NCBI RefSeq assembly: GCF_030681155.1
Contig: NZ_JAUXXE010000016.1
Coordinates: forward strand, 1-47,080
From: Phenylobacterium sp.
GTDB taxonomy: Bacteria; Pseudomonadota; Alphaproteobacteria; Caulobacterales; Caulobacteraceae
Direction: 5' to 3'
Length of the DNA: 47,080 nt
Shown: in pieces, positions 26,501 through 34,423 of the stretch
Layout of the letters: every line of letters starts with the position of its first letter
Numbering within the stretch: position 1 is the stretch's first letter
The notes under the pieces: generated by a model
Database searches by the model: none
What the model saw: only the letters and a program-made list of their open reading frames with translations
Told to the model about the DNA's origin: nothing
Translations under genes and position numbers: made by a program

Positions 26501-26737
26501 GATGCCCTCAATGGTCTGGAGCTCGGTCTCGAGCGGGCGCACGAGCAGGCGCTCGGCGTCCTCGGGGCTGACACCGGGGTAGGGGACCACCACGGCGATG
26601 AACGGGAAGTCGATGTTCGGGTCGGATTCCCGCGGCATCGCCAGATAGGCGAACAGTCCGAACAGGCTGGCGATCAAGGTGACGGCCAGCACCACCTTCC
26701 GCCGTTTGATCGCGCCGTCGATCAGAGGTCCGATCAT
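23501..26737 (-). CDS. RND family efflux transporter permease
   Basis: Inner-membrane proton-driven drug or solute exporter, 1078 residues, with the RND architecture: first TM helix near residues 15-33, large periplasmic porter domain, TM cluster near 340-560, second periplasmic domain, and a second TM cluster near 865-1040. In the TM4 proton-relay motif the usual DD is reduced to one acid (GILVDGGIVVVEY instead of LVDDAIVVVEN), and the TM10 segment (VVVGHNIVLVD) lacks the usual lysine. It is related to the divergent RND group rather than AcrB proper. The ATG at 26737 is 31 bp after the adaptor gene, so the two form an operon. No outer-membrane factor gene is adjacent. Confidence 0.94.
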   Translation of the reverse strand: MIGPLIDGAIKRRKVVLAVTLIASLFGLFAYLAMPRESDPNIDFPFIAVVVPYPGVSPEDAERLLVRPLETELQTIEGIKEMNAVARQGMAIVNLEFEADFDKDKALAEVRAKVDLARGEFPPDAEEPIIEEANASGEPIIGIVLSGAAPERTLFQVARSLQDRLEGAPGVLEVYLNGGREEVLEVTIDPVRMEAANVSPGELAQVIGRNNQLVPAGNLESGTGKFAVKVPGVVNSPADILALPIKKNGDRLITVGDIGDVRRTFKEATYITRFNGQPAFSVDVAKRSGANILDTVKEVRKVVTEEQKRWPETVKVSYIFDQSDFIGRTLVVLESGLLIATILVMLIIVATLGIRQGLMVGAAIPACFMLAFLMLNAMGVTLNQMVMFGLVLAVGILVDGGIVVVEYADRKMAEGMPKEEAFAAAGKRMFWPVMNGTLTTLCAFLPFLFWNSIPGKFMSFLPMTLFYVLGASIFIALIFTPALGSIFGRKAAVDAEHLAQIEKSERGDPREMTGFMGWYARTIDTLGRHPGRTMLATLAVIVLVVWAFKLENKPTEFFLQQDPEYVNVYVKARGNLSPEGQDILVRQVEERLKGIKGVNSIYTRTGTTSPGGGPNQAPNDTVGRLSLDFVDYEQRQELGLIGKDIANEVRKRVTNIPGIEVEVREPQGGPPTGKDVQVELRSQDPVALNKAADIVKAKFASDRQLYELEDNRTSPGIEWNLTVDREAAGRYGVDVLSVGQAIQFVTGGVLVGRFRPDDADDELDIRVRFPPEHRNVAAFDSLKIATQLGPVPASYFIKQVPAQQVTSIQRRDGQRLVVIQANTIEGVAANQKIAELRPWLEKADIDPAVRWKFTGADEEGREAATFFVTAMAVSLFLMAVILLWQFNSYYGVLVTLSAVALSTVGVLLGVVVNLAHTFDYISVIMLGTGVVALAGVVVGHNIVLVDTFYQLRRAGFPADEAAVRAATQRFRPVMLTTLVTVVGLLPLMFQVHPNFHGFHVEYKAPGSEWWVQLSAAVVWGLSFATLLTLILTPVLLAAPKVAARRFNWLWGYTGARWFPQKTRQDPLTTGDDLPKAAE

Positions 26738-26768
26738 AGGCTTGTCTCCTGAAGAGCGGCGGGCGCGC

Positions 26769-27839
26769 CTAGCGCGCCGCGGCCACTCGAACCTTTTGAC
26801 CCTCGGCCACGTACGATTGGCCGACGGTGATCACGCGGGTGGGTCCCTTCAGGCCGGTCACCCAGATGCCCTGCGGCGTTTCCTGGATCACATTGACCTT
26901 GGTGAAGGCGACCTTGTCGTCGGCCAGCACATACCGCACGCCCTGAACGCCGCTCGCGTCAAGCACCAGCGAGGACAGCGGCACCAGATGGGCAGGTCCG
27001 ACGCCTGAGGCGATGTGGATGGTCGCCGACAGTCCTGAACGGGTCAGTTGCGGGTTGGGCGCGGTGATCTCCACCCGGTAGGTGCGGGTTTGCGGATCGG
27101 CTTCGCGCGCGGCGTAGCGCACTCGGCCGCTCAGGGTTTCGCCCGAGACCAACTGGGCGTTGGCGCTCGCCCCGACCCGGATTTTCGCGGCTTCGGTCTC
27201 CGGCAAGTCGCCGACGATCAACAAGGGGTTCAGTTCGATCATCGTACCGCAGGGCTGGCCGGGCGCCAGATAGGTGCCGATTTCAGCCTCACGCTTGTCG
27301 AACACACCGTCGAACGGTGCGCGGATGTTCATCTGCTCGACCCCGACCTCGGCCTGCCGCACGAGGGCGGAGGCGGAATCTAGGTTGGCTTGGTCCTGCA
27401 GCAACTGGGTCGGCGAGCGGAAGCCCTTGGCGGCGAGGTCGGCCGAGGCCTTGTGCTGGAGCTGCTTGGAGCGAAGGTTAGCGCGGGCCTGGTCCAGCAG
27501 GGCTTGGCGTGCATCGATGTTCAAGCGGCAGAGGACCGCGCCCTTGCGCACCAGCGAACCCTCGACCGCCGGCGTCGCGGCCACTACGCCAGCGGACTCG
27601 GCGCGGGTGATGACGCTACGCGCCGCTTCGGTGCGGCCTCGGATCACGACGTCATATTCCCGCGCCACTTCGGGCGTTAGAACCGCCTGAACGGTCGGCA
27701 GCTCAGTTTTGCCCGATTGGGTTGTCTTGGCTTCGGCCGAGCCTGACTTGCCGCGGTTGACGATCGTGCCGATCGCAAAGGCGACGGCGAGCACGCCGAC
27801 CAGGATGACGACGAAAAGGTACTGTGGTTTGAGCCGCAT
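26769..27839 (-). CDS. RND efflux periplasmic adaptor (membrane fusion protein)
   Basis: A 356-residue adaptor linking the RND pump to an outer-membrane channel. It has an N-terminal membrane anchor (YLFVVILVGVLAVAFAIGTI, residues 7-26), a lipoyl half-motif GVVAATPAVEGSLVRKGAVLCRLN, a helical hairpin (ARANLRSKQLQHKASADLAAKGF...), the second lipoyl half (MNIRAPFDGVFDKREAEIGTYLAPGQP), and beta-barrel/MP domains at the end. The ATG at 27839 has GAGGAA upstream; the frame is open further but implausible there. Two near-identical 18-20 bp repeats lie in the 247-bp divergent upstream region, candidate operators. Confidence 0.92.
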   Translation of the reverse strand: MRLKPQYLFVVILVGVLAVAFAIGTIVNRGKSGSAEAKTTQSGKTELPTVQAVLTPEVAREYDVVIRGRTEAARSVITRAESAGVVAATPAVEGSLVRKGAVLCRLNIDARQALLDQARANLRSKQLQHKASADLAAKGFRSPTQLLQDQANLDSASALVRQAEVGVEQMNIRAPFDGVFDKREAEIGTYLAPGQPCGTMIELNPLLIVGDLPETEAAKIRVGASANAQLVSGETLSGRVRYAAREADPQTRTYRVEITAPNPQLTRSGLSATIHIASGVGPAHLVPLSSLVLDASGVQGVRYVLADDKVAFTKVNVIQETPQGIWVTGLKGPTRVITVGQSYVAEGQKVRVAAAR

Positions 27840-27869
27840 CCTGCCGTTTCCTCGCGCAGCAATGGGGTC

Positions 27870-27887
27870 GCGACTGCATTGAATCGC
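27870..27887. repeat. Candidate operator repeat 1 (efflux control region)
   Basis: GCGACTGCATTGAATCGC, a partly palindromic 18-mer (GCGAYT...ARTCGC), lying 31-48 bp upstream of the adaptor ATG. It matches the copy at 27944 except for a two-base insertion and neighbouring change in the centre. Confidence 0.5.
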
Positions 27888-27943
27888 AATCGTACGCCCC
27901 GGCCCGCCTATTGGGTTGTAGCGCCTTGTGATGCCAGCGTTCT

Positions 27944-27963
27944 GCGACTGCAAATGAAATCGC
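27944..27963. repeat. Candidate operator repeat 2 (efflux control region)
   Basis: GCGACTGCAAATGAAATCGC, the second copy of the repeat, 74 bp from the first (start to start), about seven helical turns. The pair may serve a dimeric regulator of the RND genes, the glyoxalase genes, or both. No regulator gene is adjacent. The rest of the 247-bp region (27840-28086) shows no further feature. Confidence 0.5.
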
Positions 27964-28086
27964 GGACAGGTTGCGCAAAGCGCGGATAATGTGCCCCGGG
28001 CGCCGCAGGATTGCAGCACAGCCTTGCTTGGTCTCTAAAGCCAAGACGCCGCCAAGAATTGACAGCCTCAGAGGAAGCTTTCCGCC

Positions 28087-28527
28087 TTGAGATACCTGCA
28101 CACCATGGTTCGTGTCGCCGACCTCGACGCCTCGCTGGACTTCTATTGCCGCAAACTTGGGTTGGTCGAAGTGTCTCGTAGCGAGAGTTCGGGGGGTCGA
28201 TTTACCCTGGTCTTCCTTTGCGCTGCCGGAGACGAAGACGCCGCCCGGCAGAACAAGGCCCCAATGGTCGAGCTGACCTACAATTGGGACCCGGAAGACT
28301 ATTCAGGCGGCCGCAACTTCGGGCACCTGGCCTATGCCGTGGACGACATCTATGCGGTTTGCCAGCGGTTGGCCGACGGCGGCGTGATCATCAATCGGCC
28401 CCCGCGCGATGGGCACATGGCCTTCATCCGGTCGCCGGACGGCATTTCCATCGAACTGCTGCAGGCGGGCGAGCGCAAGGAGCCGGCCGAACCCTGGGCG
28501 TCTATGCCCAATACGGGTGCGTGGTGA
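28087..28527 (+). CDS. gloA: Lactoylglutathione lyase (glyoxalase I)
   Basis: Converts the methylglyoxal-glutathione hemithioacetal to S-lactoylglutathione. The 146 residues form the two-module VOC fold with all four metal ligands: His5 (LHTMVRV), Glu62 (MVELTYNW), His80 (FGHLAYAV) and Glu123 (SIELLQ). ELTYNWDPEDYSGGRNFGH is the GloA-type segment. The start is TTG 28087, after GAGGAA; a later ATG at 28105 would remove the first metal ligand, so TTG is well supported. The stop overlaps the SDR start (GTGA). Confidence 0.95.
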   Translation: MRYLHTMVRVADLDASLDFYCRKLGLVEVSRSESSGGRFTLVFLCAAGDEDAARQNKAPMVELTYNWDPEDYSGGRNFGHLAYAVDDIYAVCQRLADGGVIINRPPRDGHMAFIRSPDGISIELLQAGERKEPAEPWASMPNTGAW

Positions 28528-29306
28528 GCGGCCGGCTGGAGGGGCGCACCGCCCTGATCACCGGCGCAGCGGGTGGCATTGGCCTGGGCTGCGCCGAGGC
28601 TTTTGCAAAGGAAGGTTGTGATCTGGTCCTGCTGGACCTTGATGAGCCGCGGGTCACCGCCGCGGCTCAGGATCTGGCGGAGCGTACCGGACGAAAGGTT
28701 CACGCCATCGGTTGCGACCTGGCCGACGCCGAGGCGACGAGCAAGGCGGTCATCCGGGCCGCCGCGCTGCTGGGGCGGATCGAGGTGCTGGTCAACAATG
28801 CCGGGATCCTGGCGCCCGGCGACATTCTGGAAGCTGAGCTGGAAGACTTCGACCGCGTCCTGGCGGTCAATCTTCGCGCGCCCTTCATCGTCGGTCAGAT
28901 CGTCGCCCGGCACATGGTCGACGCCAAGATCAAGGGCTCGATCATTAACATGTCCTCGATCAACGCCGTCCTCGCGATCCCCAACCAGGTCGCTTACGTG
29001 ACCTCGAAGGGCGGCATAAACCAGTTGACCAAGGCCATGGCGCTGGGCCTGGCCCCCTATGGCATCCGGGTGAACGCGATCGGCCCGGGCACAATCGTCA
29101 CCGACATCCTGAAAGGCGTGATGGAGAACGACGAGGCTCGCCACCGCGTCCTGCAACGTACGCCCCTAAAGCGTTTCGGCGAGCCGGAGGAGATCGGCCG
29201 CGTGGCCGTGTTCCTGGCCAGCGAGGACGCGTCCTACATGACCGGGCAGACGATCTATCCCGACGGTGGCCGTCTGGCGCTCAACTACACTGTGGCGGTG
29301 GACTGA
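28524..29306 (+). CDS. Short-chain dehydrogenase/reductase (SDR)
   Basis: NAD(P)-dependent classical SDR of 260 residues. It has the cofactor motif TGAAGGIG near residue 14, NNAG near 90, the catalytic Ser in NMSSINAV near 140, Tyr/Lys in YVTSK near 155, and the C-terminal DGG motif (IYPDGGRLALNY). Asp in LLDLDEP at the end of beta-2 favours NAD over NADP. The start is GTG 28524, overlapping the glyoxalase stop by four bases, so the two genes are coupled; a role in reduction of dicarbonyl-derived or other small carbonyl compounds is possible. The substrate is not readable from the sequence. Confidence 0.92.
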   Translation: MSGRLEGRTALITGAAGGIGLGCAEAFAKEGCDLVLLDLDEPRVTAAAQDLAERTGRKVHAIGCDLADAEATSKAVIRAAALLGRIEVLVNNAGILAPGDILEAELEDFDRVLAVNLRAPFIVGQIVARHMVDAKIKGSIINMSSINAVLAIPNQVAYVTSKGGINQLTKAMALGLAPYGIRVNAIGPGTIVTDILKGVMENDEARHRVLQRTPLKRFGEPEEIGRVAVFLASEDASYMTGQTIYPDGGRLALNYTVAVD

Positions 29307-29352
29307 AACGACCTAGGCTTCCCTTGGGGCCGCTAACGGCTACATAGGCGCC

Positions 29353-30978
29353 ATGCTGCGACTGACCGAACTGAAACTGCCCCTCGGCCACGAGGCGGCG
29401 GCGCTGCCCGCCGCCATTCTCGAGCGCCTGGGCGTGCCTGCCGAGGATCTGATCTCGTTCGCCGTGGCGCGCCGCGCCAACGATGCGCGCCGCAAGGCCG
29501 CGATCCTGATGGTCTATTCGGTTGATGTCGTCTTGCGCGACGAAGCGCTGGTCCTGGCCCGCTTCGCCGGGGACCGCAACCTCCAGCCCACTCCTGACAC
29601 CGCCTATCGCCCGGTCGCCCAGGCCCCCGCTGAGTTCGGGAGCCGCCCGGTGGTGATCGGGGCCGGCCCATGCGGGCTGTTCGTCGGCTTGATCCTGGCC
29701 GAGATGGGCTTTCGGCCGATCATCCTGGATCGCGGCAAGGTCGTGCGCGAACGGACCAAGGACACCTGGGGCCTGTGGCGCAAAGGCGTGCTGAACCCGG
29801 AGTCCAACGTCCAGTTTGGCGAAGGCGGGGCGGGGACCTTTTCGGACGGCAAGCTCTACAGCCAGGTGAAGGATCCGCGCCATCTGGGCCGCAAGGTGCT
29901 GACCGAGTTCGTTCTGGCTGGCGCGCCGCCCGAGATCCTGACCGAGGCCCATCCCCACGTCGGCACGTTCCGGCTGGTGACGATGGTCGAAAGCATGCGC
30001 GAGAAGATCGAGGCGCTGGGCGGCGAATACCGTTTCGAAAACCGCGTCGAGGACATTGACGTAGCCATTGGTCCTGACGGCGTGCGTAAGGTGCGCGGCG
30101 TGGTCCTGCAGGACGGCGGCTATATAGAAGCCGATCACGTGGTGCTCGCCGTCGGCCACAGCGCCCGCGACACCTTCCAGATGCTCTTCGACCGCGGCGT
30201 CCATATCGAGGCTAAGCCGTTCTCAATCGGCTTCCGGATCGAGCACCCGCAGTCCTGGATCGACCGTGCTCGCTTCGGCACGAACGCCGGTCACGAGGAC
30301 CTGGGCGCAGCAGCCTACAGCCTGTCGCACCACTGCTCGAACGGCCGCACAGTCTACAGTTTCTGCATGTGTCCAGGCGGAACCGTGGTCGCTGCGGCCT
30401 CGGAACCCGGCCGTGTCGTGACCAACGGCATGAGTCAGTATTCCCGCAACGAGCGGAACGCCAATGCCGGCATCGTGGTCGGCATCACACCGGACAAGGA
30501 CTATCCCGACCATCCGCTCGCCGGCATCGAACTGCAGCGCAAATGGGAGGCCCAGGCGTTTAAGGCCGGCGGCAAGACCTACGCCGCGCCAGGGCAGCGG
30601 GTCGGCGACTTCCTGGCGGCGCGCGCCTCCACGGCCCTCGGCGCAGTGGTCCCATCCTACCGGCCGGGCGTCACGCCGACGGACCTGGCCTCGTGTCTGC
30701 CGGACTACGCCATCACCGCGATCAGGGAAGCGCTGCCGGTCTTCGGGCGGCAGATCCCGGGCTTCAGCGCCGACGACGCGGTGCTGACGGGCGTGGAGAC
30801 CCGAACTTCCTCACCCGTCCGGATCACGCGCGATGGCGAGTTCCAAAGCCTGAACACACGCCAGCTGTTCCCCGCCGGCGAAGGCGCGGGCTATGCCGGC
30901 GGCATCCTCTCGGCGGCTATTGACGGCATCAAGGTCGCCGAGGCGGTGGCGCGTAGCATCGTGGCGACACGCGCCTAG
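29353..30978 (+). CDS. NAD(P)/FAD-dependent oxidoreductase (COG2509 type)
   Basis: A 541-residue flavoprotein with the dinucleotide-binding motif VVIGAGPCGLFVGLILAEMG near residue 100, preceded by a roughly 95-residue N-terminal domain. Further family blocks are VQFGEGGAGTFSDGKLYSQV, HVVLAVGHSARDTFQML, SIGFRIEHPQSWID, SFCMCPGGTVVAAAS and the C-terminal FAD-contact GEGAGYAGGILSAAIDGIKVAEAV. The family is widespread but its physiological reaction is not established. The ATG at 29353 is 46 bp after the SDR stop on the same strand, so it may be co-transcribed, but it could also be independent. Confidence 0.9.
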   Translation: MLRLTELKLPLGHEAAALPAAILERLGVPAEDLISFAVARRANDARRKAAILMVYSVDVVLRDEALVLARFAGDRNLQPTPDTAYRPVAQAPAEFGSRPVVIGAGPCGLFVGLILAEMGFRPIILDRGKVVRERTKDTWGLWRKGVLNPESNVQFGEGGAGTFSDGKLYSQVKDPRHLGRKVLTEFVLAGAPPEILTEAHPHVGTFRLVTMVESMREKIEALGGEYRFENRVEDIDVAIGPDGVRKVRGVVLQDGGYIEADHVVLAVGHSARDTFQMLFDRGVHIEAKPFSIGFRIEHPQSWIDRARFGTNAGHEDLGAAAYSLSHHCSNGRTVYSFCMCPGGTVVAAASEPGRVVTNGMSQYSRNERNANAGIVVGITPDKDYPDHPLAGIELQRKWEAQAFKAGGKTYAAPGQRVGDFLAARASTALGAVVPSYRPGVTPTDLASCLPDYAITAIREALPVFGRQIPGFSADDAVLTGVETRTSSPVRITRDGEFQSLNTRQLFPAGEGAGYAGGILSAAIDGIKVAEAVARSIVATRA

Positions 30979-31006
30979 GTCGTTGACGGTTGCGTGGTAG
31001 ATTTTT

Positions 31007-31074
31007 GCCCGACCGCTACTATAGCTTGATGTCGAACCCGGGGTGGGCGTCGGTTTTCTAGTAGCGGGTTGGGC
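31007..31074 (+). promoter_or_regulatory. Long inverted repeat over the ribosome-binding region of the glycosyltransferase operon
   Basis: GCCCGACCGCTACTA (31007-31021) pairs with TAGTAGCGGGTTGGGC (31059-31074), a stem of about 15 bp with one bulged base, enclosing a 37-nt loop. The 3' arm contains the only purine-rich ribosome-binding candidate before the TTG start at 31077, so folding would hide it. A promoter must lie upstream, perhaps at the TTGACG near 30983. It is too far from a T-run to be a normal terminator. This is an inferred translational control element. Confidence 0.55.
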
Positions 31075-31076
31075 GA

Positions 31077-32762
31077 TTGCGCGGGTGGTCTAGGAAATGG
31101 GTCCCTTGGTTGGGCCAGGCTCTCGTCCTGTGCGCCGGCGCCGGGGTTCTGCTCTTCTATGTGAATCGGCTGTTCGCGGAGCTTCCACTCTACGCGGCCG
31201 ACGAGGGCGCCTATCTGATCCGTGCGCTGTACGGACGCGAACTGGCGATAGATCCTGACCGTTACAAGACCGTCCAGCCGGTCGCCAACACGCTCTATTT
31301 CTGGCTTGTCCGATGGGTGGACGCCCTGTCGCTGAACCTCGTCCCGTGGATGAGGCTCATTGGGGCCGCGTCCTATTTCGGCGGCCTGGGCCTGCTGTAT
31401 CTGATCGCGGTCAAGGAGACCGGCCGCAAGGTCGCGCTCGGCTTCCTGCTGATCGCCGCGGTCTTCCCCTATTACCGATACGCTTTCGCGGCGATGCCTG
31501 ACGGGGTCTACGCTGGGCTGCTCAGCCTGATCATCTACGTCCTCTACAGGACGTCCTCACGTCCTTTGCTGAGCGCAGGACTAGTCGGCGGCTTGGCCGG
31601 CGGCCTGGTGCTGATCAAGCCGCACGGCGTTGTCGTGGTCGCCGCCTATGTCGCGCTTTGTCTTGTCGAGGCGCTGCTCCGCCGTACCCCATTGGGGCTG
31701 CTGCTGGGCCGAGTAGCGCTCTTCGGGCTCGCCTTCATGGTGGTCGGAACCGGCATTGAGCTCATCGACGGCCAGTCCTTGGGACAGGCGGTCACCTTCT
31801 TCTCCGGTACGGCCTATGCGGAACACCTCGGCCGCGAGCCGGCCGCGAACGCGGTCGGCATAGCGGCGCTCTCGGCTACGGCCATGCTGTCCTTGACGGC
31901 GGTGCTGGTCGCGGTCCCGGTGATCGCGGCGGCGGTCGTGATCCACCAGCGTGGTTGGCGTCGCGCCGATGCAGGCGATTTGACCTTCCTGTTTGCGGCC
32001 CTCTGCCTGGCTGGAACCCTGGCCATGGTCACGATCTTCTCGTTCAAGATGGCGGTGATAGAGACCGAGACCAAGCGGCTCTGGGGACGTTACTTCGAGT
32101 TCTTCGTCCCGATGCTCTGGCTGTTGGCCGCCCGTCCGCTGAGCACGTGGGAGGCGTCCGGCGCCTACAAGAGCCGCGTGCTCGCCGCCGGGGCCATACT
32201 GGTCGGTCTGGCGGGCCTACTCGGGGTCCTGGCGCTGGGCGTGCAGCTCAACCCTTGGGACGGCACGGCGGTTACGGCCTTTGCTTCGCCGGACGTGATG
32301 CCGTTCCTGTTCGGCTATCCAGGCGGCTCGCGGGTTCTGGCGACCCTTGCGACGCTTGGCGTTGCGCTCGCGACCCTGATGGCCGTCCCGCTTCGGCGCG
32401 CGTGGCCCGCCTATTTCGTGGCGCTTGGCCTGTTGTCGACGAAGGCCGATGACGCCTGGGTTGGCGAGATCGCGACGCAGCGGCAGGCGATCGAGCACGA
32501 ACTGCATGTCGCCAGCGCGCTCACCAGCCACACCATCCCGGCGGTGGTGATCATCGACAACGGGAACCAAGGCCACGTCGCCTTCCTACGTCTGCGGGGC
32601 AAGGTGATCGTTCGGACCGAGCCGCTCGGACCGCTCCCCGAGTCCGCTCTCCTGGACGCCCAGAGCGCCATCGTATTCGGGGACCGAACGCCGGGTCCAC
32701 AGTGGCGTAAGGTCTTCAGCGGCCGGGAGATCGCGGCCTATATCCGGGAGCCTGCGCAATGA
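31077..32762 (+). CDS. Integral membrane glycosyltransferase (ArnT/PMT-like, GT-C fold)
   Basis: A 561-residue protein with about 11-12 hydrophobic helices and a short soluble C-terminal part, the layout of GT-C transferases that use a polyprenyl-phosphate sugar on the periplasmic side. The first large loop has an acidic pair, YAADEGAYLIRAL, like the DE motif of ArnT, where it binds metal and donor. Tyr/Lys/Pro residues (DRYKTVQPVANTLYF) follow. The start is TTG 31077, where the frame opens just before the first helix; no other start precedes that helix. The gene overlaps the next one (ATGA), so four genes are translationally linked. Donor and acceptor are unknown. Confidence 0.82.
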   Translation: MRGWSRKWVPWLGQALVLCAGAGVLLFYVNRLFAELPLYAADEGAYLIRALYGRELAIDPDRYKTVQPVANTLYFWLVRWVDALSLNLVPWMRLIGAASYFGGLGLLYLIAVKETGRKVALGFLLIAAVFPYYRYAFAAMPDGVYAGLLSLIIYVLYRTSSRPLLSAGLVGGLAGGLVLIKPHGVVVVAAYVALCLVEALLRRTPLGLLLGRVALFGLAFMVVGTGIELIDGQSLGQAVTFFSGTAYAEHLGREPAANAVGIAALSATAMLSLTAVLVAVPVIAAAVVIHQRGWRRADAGDLTFLFAALCLAGTLAMVTIFSFKMAVIETETKRLWGRYFEFFVPMLWLLAARPLSTWEASGAYKSRVLAAGAILVGLAGLLGVLALGVQLNPWDGTAVTAFASPDVMPFLFGYPGGSRVLATLATLGVALATLMAVPLRRAWPAYFVALGLLSTKADDAWVGEIATQRQAIEHELHVASALTSHTIPAVVIIDNGNQGHVAFLRLRGKVIVRTEPLGPLPESALLDAQSAIVFGDRTPGPQWRKVFSGREIAAYIREPAQ

Positions 32763-33361
32763 GCCGCTCGATCCTTGGGGGTCTGCTGGCGGCCTTTGTC
32801 CTGACCGCCTGCGACAAGCCCAACTATCCCGAGTCGGAGCGCGACTTAGCCTCGCTCGTGAAGTGGGGTGCGGCGAGCCAGACCCTCATGCTTGGGGAGA
32901 AACCGGCTCGCGTTGTGAAAAGCTGGGACTTCAGCCAGGCGCCAATAGGTCTCGAGTTGCTCAATGCGAAGGCCAAGCTCGTCCCGGGTCAAGGCTTGTT
33001 GGTTTCGGGCGTGGCTTCCGATCCGGGGCTGCGTCTTCCCACCGACGGCCTACGCGGATCCGAGGCGAGCTTGCTGGTTGTGCGGTTGACGCGCGTGAAG
33101 GCCACGGCGAACTGGGATGGGGCGGTCTACTACGCCACCGAACAGCATCCCGAATCCGCGCGTTTCATGAGCCGTCCCGCGGGCTCTGTCGTCCCGCCGA
33201 CCGGCGTCCCCGTTGTGCTGGTGTACGACATGGAAGCTCTGCGCGCCGGCGGCGATGATTGGATGAAGTCGATGATCAAGCACATCCGCCTCGATTTGGA
33301 TGATGGTGCAGGGGGAGAAGTGCTCATTCACCAAGTCGCTCTGGTCTGGGAGCCGTTCTGA
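32759..33361 (+). CDS. Predicted lipoprotein in glycosyltransferase cluster
   Basis: A 200-residue exported protein with lipobox LTAC (Cys18) after the signal MSRSILGGLLAAFVLTA. The mature part has a beta-sandwich look (SWDFSQAPIGLELL, GLLVSGVASDPGLRL, EASLLVVRLTRVKATANWDGAVYYATE, IKHIRLDLDDGAGGEVLIHQVALVW), which suggests a carbohydrate- or surface-binding jelly-roll domain. It overlaps the upstream transferase by four bases and the downstream GT2 by one, which argues for a dedicated role in the same pathway. No named family is recognised. Confidence 0.75.
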   Translation: MSRSILGGLLAAFVLTACDKPNYPESERDLASLVKWGAASQTLMLGEKPARVVKSWDFSQAPIGLELLNAKAKLVPGQGLLVSGVASDPGLRLPTDGLRGSEASLLVVRLTRVKATANWDGAVYYATEQHPESARFMSRPAGSVVPPTGVPVVLVYDMEALRAGGDDWMKSMIKHIRLDLDDGAGGEVLIHQVALVWEPF

Positions 33362-34419
33362 TGGCCAGCGTTGGTTCAGCGTTGTCGAGCGCCAATCTGG
33401 CTCCACAACACGACTTCAGCGCCCCATTGCAGACCGCGCTGCGGGAGGCCGGCGTCTGGCTGGTCATCCCCTGCTACAAGGTTCGCGATCACATCCTGCA
33501 GGTGATTTCGCACGCGCCTTCCTGGATCGAAGGCATCGTCTGCGTCGACGACGCCTGTCCGCAAGGCTCGGCCGATTTCCTGGAGGCCCAAGACCTAGAC
33601 GGCCGGGTGGTCGTCGTACGGTTGCCCGAGAACCGCGGGGTCGGCGGGGCGGTCATGGCCGGCTACGCCGAGGCGGAACGACGTGGCGGCCGGATCCTGG
33701 TCAAGGTGGACGGCGACGATCAGATGGACCTCGGCTACTTGCCGCATCTTGTCGCCCCGATCCTGCTTGGCGAGGCGGACTACACCAAGGGAAACCGGTT
33801 TACCTCGCTCAGCCACCTGACGACCATGCCGGGCGTGCGGGCGTTCGGGAACGCGGTCCTGTCCTTCGCCGCCAAGGTCTCGACCGGCTACTGGAATGTC
33901 TTTGATCCCACCAATGGCTTCACCGCCATCGAGGCGAGCGTGGCCAAGCAGGTGATCAAACGAGACGTCGCGCGTCGGTTCTTTTTCGAGACCGATCTGC
34001 TCTACCACCTCGGCACGCTGCGCGCGGTGGTCCGCGACGTCCCGATGCCTGCGCGGTATGGGGACGAGGTGTCCAATCTGCGGATCAGCGCGGTGGTGGG
34101 GCCGTTCTTCTTCCGGCACCTGCGGAATTTCGTCCGTCGGGTCTTTGGCCAATATTTCGTCCGGGACTTCAACGTCGCCACGCTCGAGACCCTGGCCGGG
34201 GGGGCGCTGCTGGCGTTCGGCTCGCTCTACGGCCTGAACTGGCTGGCTGTGCGTGATCCTGGTCAGGTGGCGTCGGCGGGCGTGGTCATGACCGCGGCTC
34301 TGCCCGTGATCGTGGGCGTGCAGTTGTTGCTGCAGGCGATCAATTTCGACGTCATGAACGTGCCGTCGCGTCCCATCCACCCCTATCTGCGCACGCTTGA
34401 GCGCATAGCCGACGAGTAG
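33361..34419 (+). CDS. Glycosyltransferase family 2 with C-terminal membrane helices
   Basis: GT-A fold transferase of 352 residues, resembling polyprenyl-phosphate mannose/glucose synthases (DPM1/GtrB/ArnC type). WLVIPCYKVRDHI and GIVCVDDACPQGSADF start the Rossmann-like domain; RLPENRGVGGAVMAGY follows; KVDGDDQMD near residue 120 is the metal-binding DXD region. Two hydrophobic helices near residues 270-290 and 305-325 (LETLAGGALLAFGSLYGL, VVMTAALPVIVGVQLLLQ) would anchor it to the inner membrane. It probably loads a sugar onto undecaprenyl phosphate for the ArnT-like transferase. The ATG overlaps the previous stop by one base. Confidence 0.87.
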   Translation: MASVGSALSSANLAPQHDFSAPLQTALREAGVWLVIPCYKVRDHILQVISHAPSWIEGIVCVDDACPQGSADFLEAQDLDGRVVVVRLPENRGVGGAVMAGYAEAERRGGRILVKVDGDDQMDLGYLPHLVAPILLGEADYTKGNRFTSLSHLTTMPGVRAFGNAVLSFAAKVSTGYWNVFDPTNGFTAIEASVAKQVIKRDVARRFFFETDLLYHLGTLRAVVRDVPMPARYGDEVSNLRISAVVGPFFFRHLRNFVRRVFGQYFVRDFNVATLETLAGGALLAFGSLYGLNWLAVRDPGQVASAGVVMTAALPVIVGVQLLLQAINFDVMNVPSRPIHPYLRTLERIADE

Positions 34420-34423
34420 ACTG

